Shown: piece after piece, positions 33,594-42,213 of the stretch
Numbering within the stretch: position 1 is the first letter of the stretch
Layout: each line of letters opens with the position of its first letter
Source of the DNA: Clostridia bacterium
Lineage (GTDB): Bacteria > Bacillota > Clostridia > Oscillospirales > Acutalibacteraceae
Reading direction: 5' to 3'
DNA length: 46,694 nt
Assembly: GCA_024404095.1 (NCBI GenBank)
Contig: JAKSQO010000022.1
Location: 1 to 46,694 of the forward strand
Program-made: the position numbers and the translations under genes
Notes under the pieces: generated by a model
What the model was told of the DNA's origin: nothing
The model's database searches: none
Seen by the model: the letters and a program-made list of their open reading frames with translations, nothing else

Positions 33594-35351
33594 TTAAACC
33601 CATATTGATACATTTAAATCGAACCAACGATGAACCCTTTTGCGTGGTGAAATAGCATACATATATGCTTTTGCTTCGTCAATAGTAATTGTAAAAGATG
33701 CAACCTGAATATAGTTTTCATAGTCTTCATCTTCATACTTAGTTGTCTTATCATTTGTTCTTAAATACCACTTAAATTCATCTTTCGATACAATGATTTT
33801 TTTAACAAACGCTTCAATAACACTTTCGCTTAAGTCACCATCAGACTGAAAAGCAGTATATTCCTCTATCTTTTCCATTAAAGCAGAAAGTTTAATGTTG
33901 TATTCACTTTTTTTAGTTTCTTGTGTTTCAGGAATGAGTGAATTCACATCTGCTTGTAATTTTGATAATTGATTTTCAAGTTCGCTCTTTTTGGCGCGGA
34001 AGGTTTCTTTATCTATATCTCCGTCTGCTCGCATTTCAATCAAATTATCAATTTTGTTTTTAACAATCAGCAATTCGTGCTTTTTCCTATCCAACAATTC
34101 TTGATTATCAACCTGAACCGGTGTGTCATTGATATGCTTTTCAAGCATTTGCTTGGCCATTTCAATAATATCTTTAGTATCATTAATATAGTCAGAAAAC
34201 ACCCTTTTTGCCATCATTTCAAGTTTCCATATAGGTATATACGGCGAATCGCAAGTACCTTCAAGTGTTAATCCACGTTTTGAGCGTTCTCTTATACTCC
34301 CCTTATTTGCACTTGTATAACACTGAAAACCAGTAATATAACCGTGTTCACTTCTATTCTCATTATGCTGGCTAAATCTTTTACCACAGGAACAAAACAG
34401 TATTCTACTCCAAACCGATTTTCTGCTGGGTGTACCATAGGACAAGACTTTCTTATCCTTCTTTATTTCTGTACGTCTTTGATTCATTATTTCCTGAACT
34501 TTATTAAATTCTTCCTCGGTAACAATGGGTGTGTGCGTTCCTTTAATTCTTGTCAATTCAATCACGCCTTTGTTTTTTATCTTTTTTTGAGTCAAAAAAT
34601 CAGGTGTATATTGTTTGTGATAAGAAATTATTCCGCAGTAAAAAGTATTCTGAAGTATATTAGATACTACCGTTGTATGCCATTTGGTTTTGCCCATTGC
34701 AGTATGTATGCCTCGTTTTTCCAACTCATAACATATTGATTGTGTTCCCATACCAGACAGATAAAGGTTATAAATGAGCTTTACAGTCTCAGCTTGTTCA
34801 GGATTGATAACAAAATTTGTTTTATCAATTCTGTCATATCCTAAAATATTGCCATTTCCATAAATGATACCATTATCCATTGAAGTTTGCTGTCCAGCTT
34901 TAACACGAACTGATGTTTTTCTGCTTTCATCCTGCGCGAGAGTTGCCATAATAGTTAGTCTTAATTCTCCGTCGCTGTCAAAAGTCCTTATGTTATCGCT
35001 GAGGAAATAAACTTCTACGCCGTACTCTTTTAAAAGTCGCGTATACTGTAATGTATCTACTGTATTACGGGCAAAACGGGATACTTCGCGCGTAATGATA
35101 AGGTCAAATTTTTGCTCTTTTGCATCATCAATCATGCGCATAAAGTTTTTTCTTTTCTTTGCAGATGTACCGGTAATACCTTCATCAACATATTTGTCAA
35201 TCAACTTCCATTGAGGTGTTTGTTCAAATATCGGCTTATACCAATCAAGCTGATTCGACAGAGCTGATACCTGTGCTTCATGTTCCGTAGATACTCTGGC
35301 ATAGAGCGCAACCCTTCTTGACTGTATTTCATTGGTATTTCCAAAAAACAT
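33594..35351 (-). CDS. Large serine recombinase
   Basis: Site-specific integrase/excisionase of mobile elements. 585 residues from MFFGNTNEIQ. The resolvase domain has catalytic Ser21 in YARVST and SRFAR arginines near 92-95. It is followed by a recombinase domain (about 165-280), a zinc-ribbon segment (ILFCSCGKRFSQHN), a long coiled coil (about 390-480) and a C-terminal tail. I start at ATG 35351, seven bases after AAAGGAG and one base after the stop of a 57-residue gene. It is the last gene of a four-gene operon. Only the 3' end faces host-like DNA, so one element boundary probably lies between 33494 and 33594. Confidence 0.95.
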   Translation of the reverse strand: MFFGNTNEIQSRRVALYARVSTEHEAQVSALSNQLDWYKPIFEQTPQWKLIDKYVDEGITGTSAKKRKNFMRMIDDAKEQKFDLIITREVSRFARNTVDTLQYTRLLKEYGVEVYFLSDNIRTFDSDGELRLTIMATLAQDESRKTSVRVKAGQQTSMDNGIIYGNGNILGYDRIDKTNFVINPEQAETVKLIYNLYLSGMGTQSICYELEKRGIHTAMGKTKWHTTVVSNILQNTFYCGIISYHKQYTPDFLTQKKIKNKGVIELTRIKGTHTPIVTEEEFNKVQEIMNQRRTEIKKDKKVLSYGTPSRKSVWSRILFCSCGKRFSQHNENRSEHGYITGFQCYTSANKGSIRERSKRGLTLEGTCDSPYIPIWKLEMMAKRVFSDYINDTKDIIEMAKQMLEKHINDTPVQVDNQELLDRKKHELLIVKNKIDNLIEMRADGDIDKETFRAKKSELENQLSKLQADVNSLIPETQETKKSEYNIKLSALMEKIEEYTAFQSDGDLSESVIEAFVKKIIVSKDEFKWYLRTNDKTTKYEDEDYENYIQVASFTITIDEAKAYMYAISPRKRVHRWFDLNVSIWV

Positions 35352-35352
35352 T

Positions 35353-35526
35353 TTACGCTCCTTTCTCCGAATTAATTTGGAAACTCGGTATATCGCTGCC
35401 ATCTGCATATTCTATTAATATGTTTCTGAACATGTAATCAGGTATTTCATTATCTTTATACAGCTGTTCAATCAGTTTCAAGGCAGCAAATACTTTGGAT
35501 TTATCTGTTGAGGTCATTTTATCCAT
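35353..35526 (-). CDS. Small protein (57 residues) between PemK-like gene and recombinase
   Basis: A short ORF: ATG 35526, stop 35353-35355, reading MDKMTSTDKSKVFAALKLIE and then a helical acidic tail ending NSEKGA. GAGGTGAG lies six bases before the ATG. It overlaps the preceding gene by eight bases and ends one base before the recombinase ATG, which strongly supports translation. The position and size fit an excision partner or directionality factor, or an antitoxin for the PemK-like protein. No motif distinguishes these. Confidence 0.7.
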   Translation of the reverse strand: MDKMTSTDKSKVFAALKLIEQLYKDNEIPDYMFRNILIEYADGSDIPSFQINSEKGA

Positions 35527-36496
35527 TATTGCTCACCTCATCAAATGTGCGATTTTCAGTTTTATTCTCATTTCGCACACTTGACATTCGCGGAACAGTA
35601 AAATAATCATACCCGTATCTGATATTACAAAATGAACACAAACCCTTTATTCGTTGAAATACATCTTCACGTTTAACAATGCATTTTCTGCTTTCTATAA
35701 ACTTTGAAAGACAATTACGACATAAACATAAAGTAGAATCTTTTTTGTTGAGGGAATAATTCCACATACCAAAACATCTACGCATCCCAAAATATATATC
35801 ATTTAATACCTTTCTATCTGTTATCGTTCCAATTTGCTCTTTTAAATCAGCTTGGTTAATTACAGAGATCTGTTCAAGCAATATCATAGAGGGAGCTTTC
35901 ATACCAAATTTATTATCAAGGAATATATGTGACGGCAAATAAGGATTTTTACTCGCAAAAGAAACTGCTGCCACCAAAACTGTTGAGCTATTTTTATTCA
36001 TACCGTTATTCTGAAGCACTACCACATGATCAACCTCGTTGTTTGACGTTTTCACATTTTGTCTGATATTATAAGAATATATTTCTCCGTATTTTGCATA
36101 CTCATGATATTTTTCATCAGAACCATTATTATATGAAGCGTCTTTGATTGCATAAATGTTAAAAGTCTTTCTTATTCCGTATAAAATACATTTTAAGATT
36201 TCAGAATTATCTATTGTACCTATTTTCACAACAAGTGCACTTTGCAGCACAGTTCGCATCTGTTCAAGTTCAATCATTGAAAATTTTTTAAGCCCACAGC
36301 ATGAACCGATAACAACATGAGAATAAAGATATGTTTTCTTGATGGCAGCAGTTATCGGCGCAACAATTGTTGTTTCGATGTTTTCGTTTATATCGTTTGC
36401 CTGAATTATCACTACGGGACGTTTACCGTTTTGAATAGAACCATGTTTGCTGCCAAAATCATAGAGATAAATGTCACCAAACTTAAGTTTTCTCAC
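35519..36496 (-). CDS. Tandem PemK/MazF-like protein with cysteine-rich C-terminus
   Basis: 325 residues. Domain 1 (about 1-112) is a PemK/MazF fold: FGDIYLYDFGSKHGS, GKRPVVII with Arg26, IVAPITA with Thr49. Domain 2 (about 132-243) repeats the fold (YGEIYSYN...VVVLQNN...VAAVSFA...IFLDNKFGMKAPSMILLEQ) but loses the KRP arginine. The tail holds C257/C259/C262 and C287/C290, a likely zinc site. MazF-type domains cleave RNA or inhibit gyrase; here one half seems inactive. It overlaps the sigma-like gene by ATGA. No MazE-like antitoxin is next to it. Confidence 0.8.
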   Translation of the reverse strand: MRKLKFGDIYLYDFGSKHGSIQNGKRPVVIIQANDINENIETTIVAPITAAIKKTYLYSHVVIGSCCGLKKFSMIELEQMRTVLQSALVVKIGTIDNSEILKCILYGIRKTFNIYAIKDASYNNGSDEKYHEYAKYGEIYSYNIRQNVKTSNNEVDHVVVLQNNGMNKNSSTVLVAAVSFASKNPYLPSHIFLDNKFGMKAPSMILLEQISVINQADLKEQIGTITDRKVLNDIYFGMRRCFGMWNYSLNKKDSTLCLCRNCLSKFIESRKCIVKREDVFQRIKGLCSFCNIRYGYDYFTVPRMSSVRNENKTENRTFDEVSNNG

Positions 36497-37317
36497 ATCT
36501 GTACCTCCTCTGCTGTCAATTTGGAAACTTTAATATTAAACAATTTCGATTTATTTAGTTTTTTAGCAAAGGAGACTGTACCTCTTTTAATAGTGTGATA
36601 TACAGCATCAGTAGAAACAGACTCCTCTTCTGCAATTATTTCAATAGGTTTCTTATCAATTTTATAGCTTTTTATCCTCTTCTTTTGTTGTTCCGAAAGC
36701 TCATTCCAACATGAAATAAACACATTTCTTTTTAAGTTTTCATTATCTTTTTTACACATTTGTTCGAATGGTTCTTCAATCCATAATTCTGAAAAGACTC
36801 TATCAGTTATTTCTTCTTCAAATGGCATAACTCGATGTTCAGATAATCTTTTCTTATAAAGCTCCTCTGCTCTGAAATACTCCTTAAATGCTTCGGCAAA
36901 TCTAAATTCTTCAATTTTGTATGGCTGATACTTTTTAATTATTGATCCATATTTTATCTTTAACATTACCGGACTTAAATCGGTAAATATAATCCATTTA
37001 GGACCTTTATATGCTTCACCATATTCTTTTTTTGCATTAAATGTATAGCATTCTTTCTTGTAATCCTCGTTTCGTCTTTTTTCAAGCATCGGAAATACTT
37101 TTCTATACAGTTTTATTGATTTGTCATCAGGCATATTTTCAAAATAATAATCTATCTTTTTTAATACAGTGTTTATTTTTTCTTTCAAAATACTATCTGA
37201 CGCGTTTCCCTGATTCTCGTATTTTTTAAATATCTTATCTGTAGCATATTGTTTTGTATAAGTTTGAATTGCCTTTATAACTATAAAAAAATAATAATCA
37301 TTATAATAATTTGTCAT
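36493..37317 (-). CDS. Sigma-like HTH protein of the recombinase operon
   Basis: 274 residues. The C-terminal part (about 205-255) reads like a sigma-70 region 4 helix-turn-helix: NELSEQQKKRIKSYKIDKKPIEIIAEEESVS, then TDAVYHTIKRG. The N-terminal ~200 residues are helical and basic and lack a clear region 2, so this is either a divergent sigma factor or a regulator. AAGGAG eight bases before ATG 37317 lies in the 3' arm of a hairpin, so its translation is probably controlled. First full gene of the operon. Confidence 0.65.
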   Translation of the reverse strand: MTNYYNDYYFFIVIKAIQTYTKQYATDKIFKKYENQGNASDSILKEKINTVLKKIDYYFENMPDDKSIKLYRKVFPMLEKRRNEDYKKECYTFNAKKEYGEAYKGPKWIIFTDLSPVMLKIKYGSIIKKYQPYKIEEFRFAEAFKEYFRAEELYKKRLSEHRVMPFEEEITDRVFSELWIEEPFEQMCKKDNENLKRNVFISCWNELSEQQKKRIKSYKIDKKPIEIIAEEESVSTDAVYHTIKRGTVSFAKKLNKSKLFNIKVSKLTAEEVQM

Positions 37318-37325
37318 AAACCTTT

Positions 37326-37491
37326 CTCCTTAATTTGAATTTTTACAAATTAAGGGGACTACGGATACTTATCCGTATAACATATCCATTTGTTTTTCAT
37401 AATAAAATCCCTTTCTGCTTGTTATCAACAAGCGGAAAAGGATTACATAATTATGCATATTGCTATTATCGGGGCACGGCAAAACAAGCAG
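37326..37491 (-). promoter_or_regulatory. Attenuator-like leader of the PemK/recombinase operon
   Basis: On the minus strand: (1) CCTTAATTTG (37346-37355) pairs with CAAATTAAGG (37328-37337), hiding the sigma-like gene's AAGGAG. (2) GCTTGTT (37427-37433) pairs with AACAAGC (37417-37423), and the extended stem covers the leader peptide's AAAGGG. (3) A rival upstream arm CTGCTTGTT (37483-37491) is a perfect nine-base match to AACAAGCAG (37415-37423), so two pairings are mutually exclusive. A short ATG ORF (37466-37498, MRPACFAVPR) covers the rival arm. This is the architecture of translational attenuation. Confidence 0.6.
37359..37400 (-). CDS. Leader peptide (13 residues) upstream of the sigma-like gene
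   Basis: A 14-codon frame reads MKNKWICYTDKYP and stops at 37359. AAAGGG lies eight bases before the ATG, as good as any real start here. Its last codons overlap the dyad TACGGATA/TATCCGTA (37360-37377). It ends 41 nt before the sigma-like ATG. Composition (Trp, Cys, Tyr) could make it a sensing peptide. Confidence 0.6.
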   Translation of the reverse strand: MKNKWICYTDKYP

Positions 37492-37587
37492 GGCGCATTT
37501 TCACGCACTTTAAACAGATACGTTGAAAAGTTATGCAATCCTACCGCTTGATATGGCCATCTCCAAGCTGTGAAGAATATATTAATT

Positions 37588-37914
37588 TTATTTTTTAGGC
37601 ACTGAAAACCTATTCAGAATACACTTAATAATTTTCGCATCATCATCATTTAGTGAAGAAAGCATTTCAGTCAAAAGTTTCTCTTGTTTTTCAGAAAGGT
37701 ATTCTTTTGATAGATGCCATCCTTCAACTACTTTTATCCCTCCCCCGTTTCCAGAGACTGTATATATCGGCGCAGAAAGTGTAAGTTCTTCAATATCATT
37801 TTGAATCGTTCTTTTAGAGACATTAAATTCAACAGCAAGTTGTTCATATGTTGAAAATCTTTTACAATTCAACAATTCAAGAATTTCTTGCCGTCTTTCG
37901 GTTGCCTTTGACAC
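37588..37914 (-). CDS. DeoR-type HTH regulator, 108 residues
   Basis: The N-terminal helix-turn-helix ATERRQEILELLNCKRFSTYEQLAVEFNVSKRTIQNDIEEL (about 4-45) is a classic HTH_11/DeoR-type DNA-binding domain. It is followed by VSGNGGGIKVV and a short helical tail, so it is half the size of full DeoR proteins. I start at GTG 37914, eight bases after GGAGG; the GTG at 37923 sits on the ribosome site. Proteins of this size often come with mobile elements. It may control the operon leader next to it. Confidence 0.75.
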   Translation of the reverse strand: MSKATERRQEILELLNCKRFSTYEQLAVEFNVSKRTIQNDIEELTLSAPIYTVSGNGGGIKVVEGWHLSKEYLSEKQEKLLTEMLSSLNDDDAKIIKCILNRFSVPKK

Positions 37915-37982
37915 TTTCTGCACCTCCTTTGCTTTTTCTATATGTTATTCCTCAAAGTAGAAACTTCTCTTCCACTTAGAAT

Positions 37983-38030
37983 AAAAAAAGACAGGATAAA
38001 ACTAAAAATCTTTTAGTTCTACTCTGTCTT
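37983..38030 (-). terminator. Terminator of the ECF operon
   Basis: AAGACAG...AACTAAAA (about 37988-38009) pairs with TTTTAGTT...CTGTCTT (38011-38030). The run of A's at 37983-37988 gives T's on the minus strand. Confidence 0.65.
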
Positions 38031-38126
38031 AGATAAATACTATTTTGTTATTTTATAAATCATGTTCGATATAAGAAAGCCTATTGGAAAGGAGTATATT
38101 ATCTAATTTATTTATACCGATATAAT

Positions 38127-38162
38127 AAAAAGCAACACTAATTTTTAATGTTAGTGTTGCTT
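38127..38162 (-). terminator. Second hairpin downstream of the ECF operon
   Basis: AAGCAACACTAA (38130-38141) pairs perfectly with TTAGTGTTGCTT (38151-38162). The A run at 38127-38130 gives T's on the minus strand. A third inverted repeat, TTGAATGTT (38292-38300) with AACATTCAA (38310-38318), lies nearer the gene. The stretch 37915-38413 holds no gene. Confidence 0.6.
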
Positions 38163-38413
38163 AAATCTGCTATAACTACTGCTATTATTATATTTTTCGA
38201 CTTGTCAGATATATTCATTTACAAAAAACAAGTCATATAAAAATAGAAAATGTCAAAACTTTTAATTTACCATATTGCTACATTAAAACTATTGAATGTT
38301 TACTTTTATAACATTCAAAATAATTTTGCTCTTACTATAAAATCCCTACAGCAATAAACGCAATCGCTTTCTACACATAGCTTATTATTGTAATTACTAT
38401 AGGCTATTTCCAT

Positions 38414-39697
38414 TTACAATATTGCAAACTGCTTGACTTGCTCCGGGTCATATTTGCCGTTTTCGCAATATGATACAACTAAATTTCCATTAGAAAACGA
38501 CTTAAGACTTACGAAATACGGCAACTTAAGGGTAATGTGCAAATTGATTGCGCTAACAGTTTCACTCTCAGTATCGATCACATATAGCGGGCATTTCTTG
38601 TTAATCACCTTGTCCGAATTGATATCAACATTGTTTTCAATAAAGTATATGTTTTTGTCGGTAATCGCGTATTGAATACGTCCGTCCAAACCTTTCGCAA
38701 TAAGTTCAACTTCTTTATTTGGTGTAATTTTGCAAACATAGGTAGACTGACTCTCATAAGTTCGAAAAACAATATAATTCCCGACCAAAAACAAATCATT
38801 TGCTTGTTCATTACCGATTATTTTCTCAAAACCGGGAAGATCTTTTGAGTCTTTTATTGCTCCGTTTATGTCGTAGTGGTATTTAAAAAAATGATACTTC
38901 CCATCAATCATCCGGCGACCAATGCCGAATATTTCGCCATCTTTTATGGCAAACCGTTCAATAAGGATTCCTTTGCTGTTTTTCCAAGAAGCATCGTTCT
39001 CATATTTTTCACTAATTATTTCCTTCTTGGTGCCATCAATGTTATAAAGAACAGCCACCGTTTGAGTAGCGTACTCTACTCTGTTGGATGGGGCTTTTGT
39101 TACAATATATGAGAGAAAACGGGTGTCATCTACCTTGCACAAATATACAAACGGGTAATTTTGCCACATTTCATCAATCACCTCAACCTGTCCGGTTTTT
39201 CCATCCGTTCTCGTCAGTTTCAAATCGTAACCTGTTGAGGTATCAAACTGTGAAGTATAGCTCCTCCACTCATACAAATATCGTCCCTGCATAATTATAT
39301 ATGAACCTGACCCAACCACCCAAGACGATAAATTATCTGGGTAAGTGAGGGCGGTTTCTTCGTCATTTGCTATACTCAATAATATAAATTCATCATTTTG
39401 AGCATTATATTTTACCTTGTAACCGTAATAATTACTATCAAGTGTGTCAACGACAGTAAAAGCATCTTTGCCGATTTTCTTTAATGTACCATTCATATTA
39501 TCGGGCTTTGTATTGGTCTGTGGTAAAACCACACTTGTGGATTCTTCGGATTTTTCTGTTCTTTGTAGCATATCAGGATCAGTAGTATCAATAAGATCTG
39601 CAGTCAATGTAACTATCTCTGTTTTAGTCAAGAAACTTGAACAACCATACAAAAATACAATGACCATTATCAAAAAAAAGAATAAAAATTTTTTCAT
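38414..39697 (-). CDS. Lipoprotein with propeller-like repeats
   Basis: 427 residues. The signal peptide ends LYGC, giving a lipidated Cys19. A Thr/Ser linker leads to repeated beta units with aromatic ends (for example SGSYIIMQGRYLYEWRS, VDDTRFLSYIV, GEIFGIGRRMIDGKYHFFKY), like DUF5050/WD-type propellers on the outer membrane face. Last gene of the ECF sigma operon, 74 nt after the C39-like gene. No enzymatic motif is visible; a binding role at the cell surface is plausible. Confidence 0.75.
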   Translation of the reverse strand: MKKFLFFFLIMVIVFLYGCSSFLTKTEIVTLTADLIDTTDPDMLQRTEKSEESTSVVLPQTNTKPDNMNGTLKKIGKDAFTVVDTLDSNYYGYKVKYNAQNDEFILLSIANDEETALTYPDNLSSWVVGSGSYIIMQGRYLYEWRSYTSQFDTSTGYDLKLTRTDGKTGQVEVIDEMWQNYPFVYLCKVDDTRFLSYIVTKAPSNRVEYATQTVAVLYNIDGTKKEIISEKYENDASWKNSKGILIERFAIKDGEIFGIGRRMIDGKYHFFKYHYDINGAIKDSKDLPGFEKIIGNEQANDLFLVGNYIVFRTYESQSTYVCKITPNKEVELIAKGLDGRIQYAITDKNIYFIENNVDINSDKVINKKCPLYVIDTESETVSAINLHITLKLPYFVSLKSFSNGNLVVSYCENGKYDPEQVKQFAIL

Positions 39698-39771
39698 TGT
39701 ATCAGCTCCAGCCTTTTATAGCTGCGCCCTGCCAAGCAAGGCGCAGCTTTTGCAAAATTTAAAACATGTAA

Positions 39772-40698
39772 TCAGGTAACATATGCTTGATTGTTTGCAC
39801 CGAATTTATTTGTAATTACGGTATTTAACTGCGTCCATGTCCTTTTATGTTCTCCGTTGTTTGCGGTTGCACTTGAAACATACTGTGAAAAATAATATGG
39901 ATCACCAATAAAATATTTATTGTTTTCCCAAGTCAGCAAACCACTGCAAATGCAGAAATGGCCACTAGTCGTATACGGCCAGTTTGTTGTTCCTGTCGAG
40001 TTTTTCATGTGCAAAATCATCGGCTGATAATTTAAAACATTATTTTTTAGATCTGTATTAAATGTTGTTTGACTTCCAGCGTAGTTACGTCGTACATAGG
40101 GAACATAGTCTGACGGTTTACCAGGGAGATGTAAATTCATATAGTTTCGCATATAGTATAAATCAGGATATGTGACTCCCCATTGACTCTGCCAAAAATT
40201 CATAATAGATGCTTGCGAAGGTGGATTAGCTCCAATATATTTGCTTGCTGTGTAAATTGTTGCCGCACTGCAATATGTGCTGGTCGTCTGCTTATATATT
40301 GTTGGCCATAATGCGTAATCAGGCATACTTACACCGGCAACAACGACTCTTGTATTTGGTGTCGGTGATACAACAATCGCTTTGTTAATATCAATTGTAT
40401 TGTTTTTATTAATATTCATACCCCCATTTAAAATAGCTGTTTCTTCTGCCGATAACTGTGCATTGGACAAATCATCAGAAGATATTCCCATATTAGCAGC
40501 CTTCTTGAGTATTATCGTACGTTCGGAAGAAGTAGTACTATTACGCAATAAATCTTCAAACTGAACTGAAAGGGGCTGAACAGATGTTGAAAATTCAGCA
40601 TCTCCTTTTGGACCAAGCAGACTATCTGTTGCAAATGAAGTAGTAGTTGACACTAAAAAAATTATAATTGATACGAAACCTATAAAGAATCTTTTCAT
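39772..40698 (-). CDS. Secreted C39-like papain-fold peptidase
   Basis: 308 residues: a signal peptide (1-23, TTTSFA), then a ~95-residue pro-region (SAEETAILNGG) and a peptidase C39-type domain. The catalytic residues are Cys143 in TSTYCSAATIY, His247 in SGHFCICSG and Asp266 in IGDPYYF. It lacks the ABC and membrane parts of bacteriocin exporters, so it acts as a free extracellular protease or papain-like hydrolase. Its place under an ECF sigma/anti-sigma pair suggests a stress-induced exported enzyme. Confidence 0.85.
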   Translation of the reverse strand: MKRFFIGFVSIIIFLVSTTTSFATDSLLGPKGDAEFSTSVQPLSVQFEDLLRNSTTSSERTIILKKAANMGISSDDLSNAQLSAEETAILNGGMNINKNNTIDINKAIVVSPTPNTRVVVAGVSMPDYALWPTIYKQTTSTYCSAATIYTASKYIGANPPSQASIMNFWQSQWGVTYPDLYYMRNYMNLHLPGKPSDYVPYVRRNYAGSQTTFNTDLKNNVLNYQPMILHMKNSTGTTNWPYTTSGHFCICSGLLTWENNKYFIGDPYYFSQYVSSATANNGEHKRTWTQLNTVITNKFGANNQAYVT

Positions 40699-40836
40699 AT
40701 TTAAACTCCTCTCGATAAATTGTTAAAAAACTACTATGACTGTGTTTTTGAAGTTTTACAATAAATGCAGCGTTTATATCAAGAATATTTACAAGTCTAT
40801 AATCATTTGAAATTCTTTAAAAATAGTTTTATGACA

Positions 40837-41328
40837 TTAGAAATATAGACTATTTGTTTCATTATAGCTTGTTTCACTTGTTGTAAAAAACAAAAGCATA
40901 GGCTTTTCTGCATAATGCTCACAGATTACCCGATATGTATAGCCTTTGGGTACAGAAACATATCGCGAAAATGTTTTTGTTGTAGAATTACTGTACTGAT
41001 CATAATAACAGCATGTGGTATAATCTGTCCATGTGCCGCTTATTAAACGCTGTAACTTGATATAAGTAAATCCACATTTAGTTACCTCGGTTGAACCAGT
41101 TGTTGTTGCCGATATTAAAAGTTGAGTGCTCGTTTTGAAAAGCGAAAGTTTTTTGGTGATTATCAATCCGCGTTCGTTTTCCGAATCATAAATCCCTTTT
41201 GCTGTTTCAACTACTATTTCTTTTGAATACCAATCAGAAATGTTTGATTGTTTAGCGGCAAGAGAATGAAAAGGGAAAATATACATCACTGATATTATTA
41301 CTAAAAAAACAGAAATAACTTTTTTCAT
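40837..41328 (-). CDS. Small secreted protein of the ECF operon
   Basis: 163 residues: signal peptide 1-24 (ending HSLAAK), then a beta-rich secreted domain with KLQRLISGTWTDYTTCCYYDQY and KGYTYRVICEHYAEKP. It resembles small secreted proteins of Clostridia found with sigma factors (DUF6147-type). AAGGAGGG precedes ATG 41328; the longer frame overlaps the anti-sigma gene. The substrate or target is unknown. Confidence 0.7.
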   Translation of the reverse strand: MKKVISVFLVIISVMYIFPFHSLAAKQSNISDWYSKEIVVETAKGIYDSENERGLIITKKLSLFKTSTQLLISATTTGSTEVTKCGFTYIKLQRLISGTWTDYTTCCYYDQYSNSTTKTFSRYVSVPKGYTYRVICEHYAEKPMLLFFTTSETSYNETNSLYF

Positions 41329-41341
41329 ATTAAGCCCTCCT

Positions 41342-42133
41342 TTATTTTGCCGTTTGGGCAAATTCAATTGCTTCTTTGAATGATAACTCGGTAACAATGA
41401 TATATTCTGTCAAACCATCTTTGTAAGCGATTGTGCCTTTTTTGTTTTGTTCCATAATATATATCGTTATTCCGGATACGTTAACACTTTCGATTTGTCC
41501 ATTAGTATTCAAGTAATCAGTTGGAGAGATTAAATTCGCAGATGCATAATGGGAAATATATATATATCCTTTTTTATGTTGATACTCAAAAGACACATTT
41601 ACTGACATAATAGCATCTGTTTTTTCATACTCTAAGGATAATATCTTGCACTTATTAGAGAACAAATCTTCTGGCAAAAACACAGGTGAAATTCCGTTAT
41701 TAGCAAGTTCTTCTGCAAATTCGGTTCCAAGCAATTTATACTTATCTGCCTTATCATAGCTGTTGTCAAAGCGAATACGGATGTGATCATCATAATATTC
41801 AATAATACCATTAAACAAATCTACGTTAAAAACTAATGCGTAAACAGAAACAGTGCCTACAACCATCAAAGCTACTGCTGCGGCTATTGCAACTATTCTT
41901 ATGCATCTGCGTTTTATATGTTTACCATTGGTATCACCGTCCTTTTCTTTTACAACATCAAAGTCAATATCTAAATTAATATTGCTTAGTTCATCCAAAC
42001 AATACTCTATTAAATCTGCATCCATTTCAAATTCAGATTTTTCAAGTTCTTTTTCTATGATAACTTCAAGTTCTTCTTTTGACAAAAAAGCAGTTTTGTC
42101 ATTAATCATTTCTCTGAATTCTTCGTTTGTCAT
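41342..42133 (-). CDS. Anti-sigma factor with DUF4367 domain
   Basis: 263 residues. A cytosolic acidic N-terminus (1-75) binds sigma, a membrane helix spans 79-102, and the extracellular C-terminal DUF4367 domain (about 160-260) ends VTELSFKEAIEFAQ. This is the layout of membrane anti-sigma factors. Start at ATG 42133 behind AAGGGG. It follows the ECF gene by 80 nt and should hold it inactive at the membrane. Confidence 0.85.
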   Translation of the reverse strand: MTNEEFREMINDKTAFLSKEELEVIIEKELEKSEFEMDADLIEYCLDELSNINLDIDFDVVKEKDGDTNGKHIKRRCIRIVAIAAAVALMVVGTVSVYALVFNVDLFNGIIEYYDDHIRIRFDNSYDKADKYKLLGTEFAEELANNGISPVFLPEDLFSNKCKILSLEYEKTDAIMSVNVSFEYQHKKGYIYISHYASANLISPTDYLNTNGQIESVNVSGITIYIMEQNKKGTIAYKDGLTEYIIVTELSFKEAIEFAQTAK

Positions 42134-42213
42134 TATTCTGACCCCTTCATTTATTAAGTCGGCAAAATCCAAAATGGTTACAAAAAATATTGCACAAATA
42201 TTTCATAAGTTTT

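Noticed and set aside
37335..37526. 63-residue plus-strand ORF in the leader region
   Set aside because: Lies entirely opposite the leader and its hairpins, with no ribosome site; no conserved pattern seen.
37453..37551. Plus-strand ORF beginning MHIAIIGARQNKQG, like the start of an oxidoreductase
   Set aside because: Only 32 codons, no ribosome site, and it is the reverse strand of the structured operon leader.
33494..37587. Exact att sites of the recombinase element
   Set aside because: No direct repeat long enough to be trusted was found by eye near either end; serine recombinase cores can be as short as two bases.
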